Assembly (NCBI GenBank): GCA_037447655.1
Contig: JBBHKE010001350.1
Coordinates: 78,252-142,251, forward strand
Source: Zygnema cylindricum
Taxonomy: Eukaryota > Streptophyta > Zygnematophyceae > Zygnematales > Zygnemataceae
Direction: 5' to 3'
DNA length: 64,000 nucleotides
The position numbers and the translations under genes are program-made. Shown here in pieces: positions 58,224-64,000 of this stretch. The notes under the pieces are model-generated. The model did not search any database and was not told where the DNA came from. It saw nothing but the letters and a program-made list of their open reading frames with translations. Within the stretch, counting starts at the first letter, position 1. The number at the start of each line of letters is the position of its first letter.

Positions 58224-59104
58224 ACCCCATCTATCATATGTTAGGTTAAGTCGATGTAGGTTTTTCTCACTCGCATTTTAGCGGGTTAATATTGTCCTTG
58301 CTGGTTGTATTGCAGTAATGGTGTCTGTGTACCCATGAGATCGGCCTTGTCATAGTGTTGGTATGTGCCGAGTTTAATCTTGCATCGCCCCAAGGGTTAA
58401 CCTAGTAACAGTGTCGAAATGTCTTACCCTCAATGAAAAATGATTAACTATGAGAAATGATATTTTATTTTTGGAAAATACATATTTGTTTTTGGTGGAG
58501 AGATTTGGGAAGTTAAGTTTTGACATTTGGTGGAGATTCGACATTTGGGGGAGAGAGATCCGGAAGGTGGAGTTATGACATGTGGTGGAGAGATCCAAAT
58601 TTTGTGGATAGATGATTGTTGAAAATTGGATTCGTAATGTAGATTTTGAGTTGTTGGAAATTTTTGGGAAATGTGACATTATTAGAATTTTTGGGAAAAT
58701 ACTATTTGTTAAATGTATTTTTAATGGGAAATTTTGAAATCAGATTATTAAATGAAAAAGAAAAAAAATTGAAATCTAGATTTGATATGGTTGAGGTATA
58801 AATTGTGAGTTGGGTTATATTATTAAGTGTAATCCTTTAGTTTTAATTTTAGTTGACTTGAGATAGAATTGTGGGAAGTAGATTCAGATTTAGATATTGG
58901 TGAGAAAAAGGAAAATTGTTGTAATTGAAAAATGAAAAATATATTATGTATTATGAAATCTGGATGGTATATAGAGGCAGCGGAAGCGTTGGTGGAACAA
59001 GTGGAAAAATTATGTCGGAGGCATTTGACGGATTAAGATGGAGGAGACAGCAGGAGGTGACAGTGGTGACAGATGATGACGTGGCGTCATGGATTTACGA
59101 AACT

Positions 59105-59119
59105 AAATCTTCGGGGGAG
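59105..59119 (+). other. Polypurine tract of the copia-type element
   Basis: AAATCTTCGGGGGAG immediately before the 3' LTR. Confidence 0.8.
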
Positions 59120-60442
59120 TGTTGTTTTTGGAAGATTCATTTTTGTACATGCGTGCGCTCGCGTGTTCGCATACTTAGTAACCGGATGTAATATGGTGGT
59201 TCAAATGGATTTGTGGATTGGGGGGTAATTGTACGGATGATTTTAAGGTGACGTAAAAGTACAAATTAAGTGACGCGAAGAAGCGTACGAAAAATACGGA
59301 ATGCGAAATAAAAATGGACGGCGGATCGCTTCGCGATTTGATTTGAAATATTCGAAGGGTTTGAAAAAGTACGCCGGCCATACGAAACATAATGCGACAG
59401 ACCGCATTTATTAAATGTGACGCCGCCGGTACGGAGCGTCGTATTTGACACGTGAGATTTACGGCGAAGTACGTGGTTTCATACGAACAGGATTTAGATA
59501 GTACGGTTTAATTTCGGCAGTGGTTCGAGCTACACGTGGAGGGCGGACGACGTCCGCCGATATTTCCAAGGGATCGTATTGTTTGATGACGTGTTATTAA
59601 GTGGAGCGTACATATGCGATGTCAGTTCACTACGTGGACTTATCGACAAATGACTAAGCAAGTTGTCACTTATGACGCGGATTATGGATGCGTCGGTGTA
59701 AATATTTGAAGAAACATTTTCTTGTCGTATATGTATTAATAAATTAGAGTTAATAATGATGTTTATATTTTAAGTGATCAATTAGGGTTTTCGATAGTTT
59801 AATTTGTGTGTGTACGATGTCGTACTTGTAGACAAGTGTACGCTTACGATTGCTTGATTTTCAGGTGTACGCTTACGATTAGTGTTTCTTAGTAATTGGC
59901 TATTATGGTTAAATATGACTTAATGACAGTTACGTAATTTCCGTTGGTTATTTTGACACTTTGTGATTCGTTGACAGCTCACAAGTGTATATATAGGAAT
60001 GAGCTTTGTTAAGAATTAATCATCAATGCTGGTTAGTAAAGTGGGGACCGAAGATGTAGACTTTTAGGGTTGCCGATTAGGTCATGCATTTGAGTAATAT
60101 GTTTATTGATATACTTTTGTTTATTTAATGTTTATGTGAGATTCGACTCTTTTTGTTATTATTTATTTATGTTATTTTATGTTGTTTTATATATGTTTGA
60201 TATGCATTGTTTATGCATTTGTCCTAGGGTTTGTTTATGTCGATTATTCCATCAAACCTTAGATGTTGTCATAGGGTTTATTTATGTTGATTATTCCATG
60301 AAACCCTAAATGTTGTTTGTTGCGTCTGTGTACGCATATGGAGGATGCATTTCATATGATTGTTCGTCGACCTATTTTTGCTTAGCTTCTTGCATGATAG
60401 TTTGGGTCGCTTCTGCGGTCTATTTTAGACCAAAGAACAACA
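59120..60442 (+). repeat. 3' LTR of the copia-type element
   Basis: 1323 bp, TGTTGTTTTTGG to AAGAACAACA, followed by ATGGC. Confidence 0.97.
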
Positions 60443-60718
60443 ATGGCTGCCTATGCTTTCTAAGATGACAGAAAATAGGGTTCTACTTAGTCTGTACCAA
60501 AATGACTGCCGGCTCCGGGATATGATCCTGGTACCTAACGTCTGTTAGATTAGCCGGTAGGTGACAGCTTTGTCCTGTAGACTAGAATCAGTGCTAGGAC
60601 ATATAGGGCACGATAGGTATTTGTATAAATACAGGGCAAAGATTCCATTTAACTACTAGGATGGAATCTTTGGCATAGAACCCGCGGTACCTTCTATGTC
60701 GCACGAAACGAATGTTAC

Positions 60719-61545
60719 GGACATTTGTTTCGACGGTCCGGATAAAAACGCGATGTGAAATCGACGGCCGTGGTGCAAGCCGGGATTTCGGAAAGGCCGC
60801 CTTGGCGTTTTCGGGCGTCGCCACTCCGGATGACACGTGGCGACACCGTACGTGGTTGCGGAATTTCCAGAGTGCAAGACAACAAGATCGGATATGACAG
60901 ATGTCATTTGTAAGGCCTGTCGAACATCAGCCGTACAGAAAGTACACCGGCGCTTGTACTTCTCTGTACCGTACAGTCTTGTGATTGGCGCCGTACTTCA
61001 GTAGAAGGGGTTTTAGAGAGGGAATAGGACTTAGAATATTTTGGGTAGGTAACCGCATCTCCCAGAGAGCATCTTGTATAAAAGGCAAACTTTGGCCAGC
61101 CATATCTATCAACTCAGTTGACCAAATTCAATGATTCTTTTTGCTGCGAACTCAGGGGAGTCCACGCTACACAAGGGTGTAGTCGGTGAGAGTGTTTGCC
61201 TACCAGGATGGCTGAATTTCTAATGAAAAGTCAAAGTGGGTGAATGTGTCCAAATCTCATAATCTAACTTTGCATTCTGTGGTGGAACTGAGCACACAGA
61301 AAGTCTTATTTCACAGAGTTGAAGCTGTAATGGGGTTCTGATCGTCAAGGGGTCAATCATTTCGGTTTATATAAACTTGGAGTCGGCACTATCTAGATTA
61401 GCTTCTTTTGATCTGCGAATTCTGTGTGGCAATGGAGCCCATAGAATTTCAGTAATGCTGACCGTCGAATGGTCATCCGCAAGGAGTTCGCTTCATTTTT
61501 CTCTGTAGCTGTCAACCTACCTCAAGGAAGTGGGTTGGCAGATAC
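60719..61545 (+). repeat. Dispersed repeat, copy B, with tail
   Basis: 60719-61437 matches 200-895 in the same orientation. 61463-61545 (GTCATCCGCAAGGAGTTCGC to GGGTTGGCAG) matches the minus strand of 8926-8995. The two matches suggest one composite repeat of which the window start and the 8.9 kb copy are fragments. Confidence 0.75.
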
Positions 61546-61623
61546 AAAAAAAAGTGACACGTTGGACAATTAAGCTACGTGTCATGATGTAAAACCAACG
61601 AAGTTGACCAAATTTACACATGA

Positions 61624-62596
61624 TGTAACAGTAATAGTGGATCGAAATTGGTTGTAATTGGGTATTTAAGGGTTCAGGAATATAAAGTTATGAATTTGGT
61701 AGACGTTCGCGAAAGAAACGCGCGATTTCGAGTTTTAATTCAAAAGATATAGCGATGGGTGTATTTAGGGGACAACGCGGGGTCAAACTAACAAGTGGGT
61801 ATCATTGAAACGGGTTAAGGGTCAAATTAGTACCGAAATTTTGCGTGTGAGTTTCATAAAGTACTGAAGAAACATTTAGTCGTTTAGTACGCACGATGGT
61901 TCGTTTCGTACAATTTTTAGTATGAAACGTCACTTTCACTTAATAGAATTTCGTCGATATTTTCGCCTGCGAAATTTGGGATGCACGTTCGTGCGAAGTC
62001 GCGTTTCCTTTGGCGGGCACTTTTGCACGTAAATGTTGTGTAGTGAAATGTAGCGTTAGATTGGTTGGTAAATGCTACGGAGTTAGTAAGTAATTTCACA
62101 CGTTTTTGCATTGGTCAGTCTAAGTCTTTGCTGATCAATGATTGGCCCAAGTAAAACTTGTTGAGCGGAGAGTTGACTCTGGCCTGGCTAGTCTAGGGCA
62201 ATGATGGATAAATAGTGAAATCTAAGAGAAAGTAAACATCTTTTCTTTTGGAAAAGTTTGTGGAAATTCTGACAGATCTTGGACCTGAGCGATTAAAACC
62301 AAATTGGAGCAATGGCATTTTTGCATTGAATTTTCTTACTAACTAAGTAGTGTTTTAGTAGTTAAGAGATAGAATATTTACGAGTGGAGGGCAGTTGAAA
62401 ATACTTAAAAAAAAACGGTTGACCCACGAGGGCAAGAGACCAAGCTAATGTTATGTGAACAAAAGCTTCTTCTAATTTAAAGTTTATCCTCATGTGAGTG
62501 ATATCCAATATGAATGTGTATTTTCCAATGTGTGGAATGTGGGGTTGAAATTGGTTGTAATAATGGGATTTTTTGAGAGGTAGTAATCCTAATACA
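61624..62596 (+). repeat. 5' LTR of a second, older gypsy copy
   Basis: Starts TGTAACAGTAATAG and ends CTAATACA, 973 bp, clearly diverged from the LTRs at 47240 and 54053 but collinear over its whole length. The following primer site is decayed (TGGTTTCAAAGC at 62599-62610). Confidence 0.93.
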
Positions 62597-63370
62597 TATG
62601 GTTTCAAAGCTTTGGTTAGAAACCAAGGAGAAGTTTGCTCACTCGAATATCGACTGTCGTGACCGGTGAAGGTGCTCTAACATGTGTCGGTAGAACCACA
62701 ATGTGAAGTGGTAGGCGATTGGAGGGAAACTAAGTGATCACACTGCCAGCGGCCGCAATTACATGTGAGGCGTGCTTAGGTCTTAAGGACTAAGGCGGGG
62801 TGGGCAGTGTAGCCACCAAAGAAGCTCACTCCAATTACCTAGAGGCCAAACAAACTTGCCTTCTCCTAGTAATGATTCATGTGTACAGGGAGGGCTTGAA
62901 GCCATGAAAGGTGAGGATGTGAAGATTAGAGAACAAAAGATCCTGATGTAGTGGGAAATGGGAAATTTGTTAATGGAGGAGAAAGAAAATTGAGCATTTT
63001 ACTTCTTCAAGAGTAAAGGAGTCCAGAAATGACTAAAAACATTTCAAACCCTAAATTGTTACCTTTGATTGCTTTGAATTTTGGTGTTGCAAAATTTGTG
63101 GTTGAATTTTACCTTTGAGAGCTTTCAATTTTGCTGTTACAAAATTTGTGGGGAAACTTTTTACCTTTCTATTTCAATGTTTGGGAAAATTCAATTTTCA
63201 CAAACTTACTTTTAATGTTTATTTGATTTCTGAGATTTTGATATCTTTCAAAAGATTTGTCAAAAAAAAAAATTCTTCGATTGGAGAAATCTAATGACTT
63301 TAAATCTGCTGCAAACTCTTTTGGATACTTATACTATACCTTTCTTATTGTTTGATTTCATTGTGTGATA

Positions 63371-64000
63371 ATGGCAAATTCTGCATGGAAACGTGAATGG
63401 AAAATGCTTTGAATGTTTTGAAGAAGCGTACTGTCAAATTGGTCAAAACATTTAATAATTTTGCTGCTGTAATGGATGAAACAATTTTCGAATTTAAAAG
63501 TGAATGGAAGGATGTTAAAGAAAATGAGAATGTTTCAAATCAAAAATTCGATGAGCAAATTAATGTAATCAACACCAGAAATGATGTTAATGACCAAAAG
63601 GGGTGAGCGTAGTAAGAAAAATGTCAGTTTTAGGGGAAATGATCACCATAGACCTAAGAAGATAAAAGATTTGAAATTGTTTATCAGTGAAGCACCATCC
63701 TTTGATGGTAAGAAGATTGATGAGTGAGATGCTTGGATTTTTCAGATGAAGTATTATTGGGAATTTAGCAATTGTGATCGTGATGATTACATTTTTTTTG
63801 CTGTTAGTTGTCTAAAGGTGATGCTCAAATTTGGTATTACCATCGAAAGGGTCTAACCTAATTTTTGATTATGTTGATTGGGAAGCTTTTAAGACCGCAA
63901 TCAAATCGCGTTTCTTGATCGTCACTTATAAATCCATAATGGAAAAAAAAAATGGCTGAACTGTAAGCAGACTAGATCTGTGAAAAATTATATTGTAGAA
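63371..64000 (+). pseudogene. Decayed gag of the second gypsy copy
   Basis: Begins ATGGCAAATTCTGCATGG as in the intact gag. It loses one base in the first codons (GTGAATGG for GTGAAATGG), has a further shift near 63600, an in-frame stop where the intact copy reads GATGAGTTGGAT (here GATGAGTGAGAT, near 63720), and an extended A-run near 63945. Not functional. Confidence 0.93.

Larger units (their letters stand above)
56886..60442 (+). mobile_element. Non-autonomous Ty1/copia-type LTR retrotransposon
   Basis: Two LTRs of 1324 and 1323 bp with TG...CA ends differ at only about a dozen sites. The 910-bp interior has no Gag or Pol. ATGGC is duplicated on both sides (56881-56885, 60443-60447), and the related sequence at 1-60 (minus strand) shows the site without insertion. 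The primer site matches the anticodon arm of initiator tRNA-Met, and the end GGGGGAG|TGTTG is typical of copia elements. It must depend on proteins of another element. Confidence 0.95.
61624..64000 (+). mobile_element. Second Ty3/gypsy copy, decayed, running off the window
   Basis: Same family and orientation as the element at 47240-55018. LTR, leader and the first part of gag are collinear with it. Its 3' end lies beyond the window. Confidence 0.93.

Noticed and set aside
58925-59191. An 88-codon frame inside the copia-type element
   Set aside because: It runs from the interior into the 3' LTR and has no Gag or Pol similarity.

Overview
The window looks like nuclear DNA of a green plant in the streptophyte line (land plant or charophyte alga). 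The evidence is: genes split by many GT-AG introns; plant-type proteins (a PAUSED/exportin-T start, a NUDX-type CoA hydrolase, a plant F-box protein of the At3g12350 kind, the complex I B8 subunit, a serine carboxypeptidase-like protein); and a Ty3/gypsy element primed by initiator tRNA-Met. I cannot name the species. Three runs of exactly ten N (8242-8251, 29941-29950, 44451-44460) mark assembly gaps of unknown true size.

Layout. 1-8100 is repeat-rich, with a broken trihelix-type gene (3087-4335), minisatellites and MITE pieces. 8122-8241 is the first coding exon of an exportin-T homologue, cut by a gap. 11601-14750 (+) is a five-exon OTU-type cysteine protease. 16779-18609 (-) is a three-exon Nudix CoA diphosphatase. 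20609-25012 (-) is a three-exon F-box protein. 27964-30603 (+) is a three-exon gene for the complex I B8 subunit (NDUFA2). 32583-39120 (-) is a twelve-exon serine carboxypeptidase. I built the exon chains by matching splice sites, codon phase and family conservation, and every junction kept the reading frame.

From about 39 kb to the end, mobile DNA dominates. A block holding the carboxypeptidase promoter and signal-peptide exon is present twice in direct orientation (from 38975 and from 44549). Because the copies carry different insertions, each shows the empty site of elements in the other. This gives direct target-site duplications: TA for a CACCGCC/GGCGGTG MITE family, TAA for a PIF/Harbinger-like family, and 8 bp for a hAT-like family with TAGTGTTGGGTATCG ends. 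The second copy ends in a nest: MITE, then hAT element, then a nearly intact Ty3/gypsy chromovirus-like element (47240-55018). That element has 966-bp LTRs, a tRNA-Met primer site, a gag-pol -1 frameshift signal and one stop codon in pol. At 56886-60442 lies a young non-autonomous Ty1/copia-type element whose primer site matches the anticodon arm of initiator tRNA-Met, as in Drosophila copia. A second, decayed copy of the gypsy family starts at 61624 and runs off the window.

The host genes have no evident shared pathway. They are unrelated housekeeping, proteolysis and regulatory genes separated by repeats, as expected in a large TE-rich plant genome.
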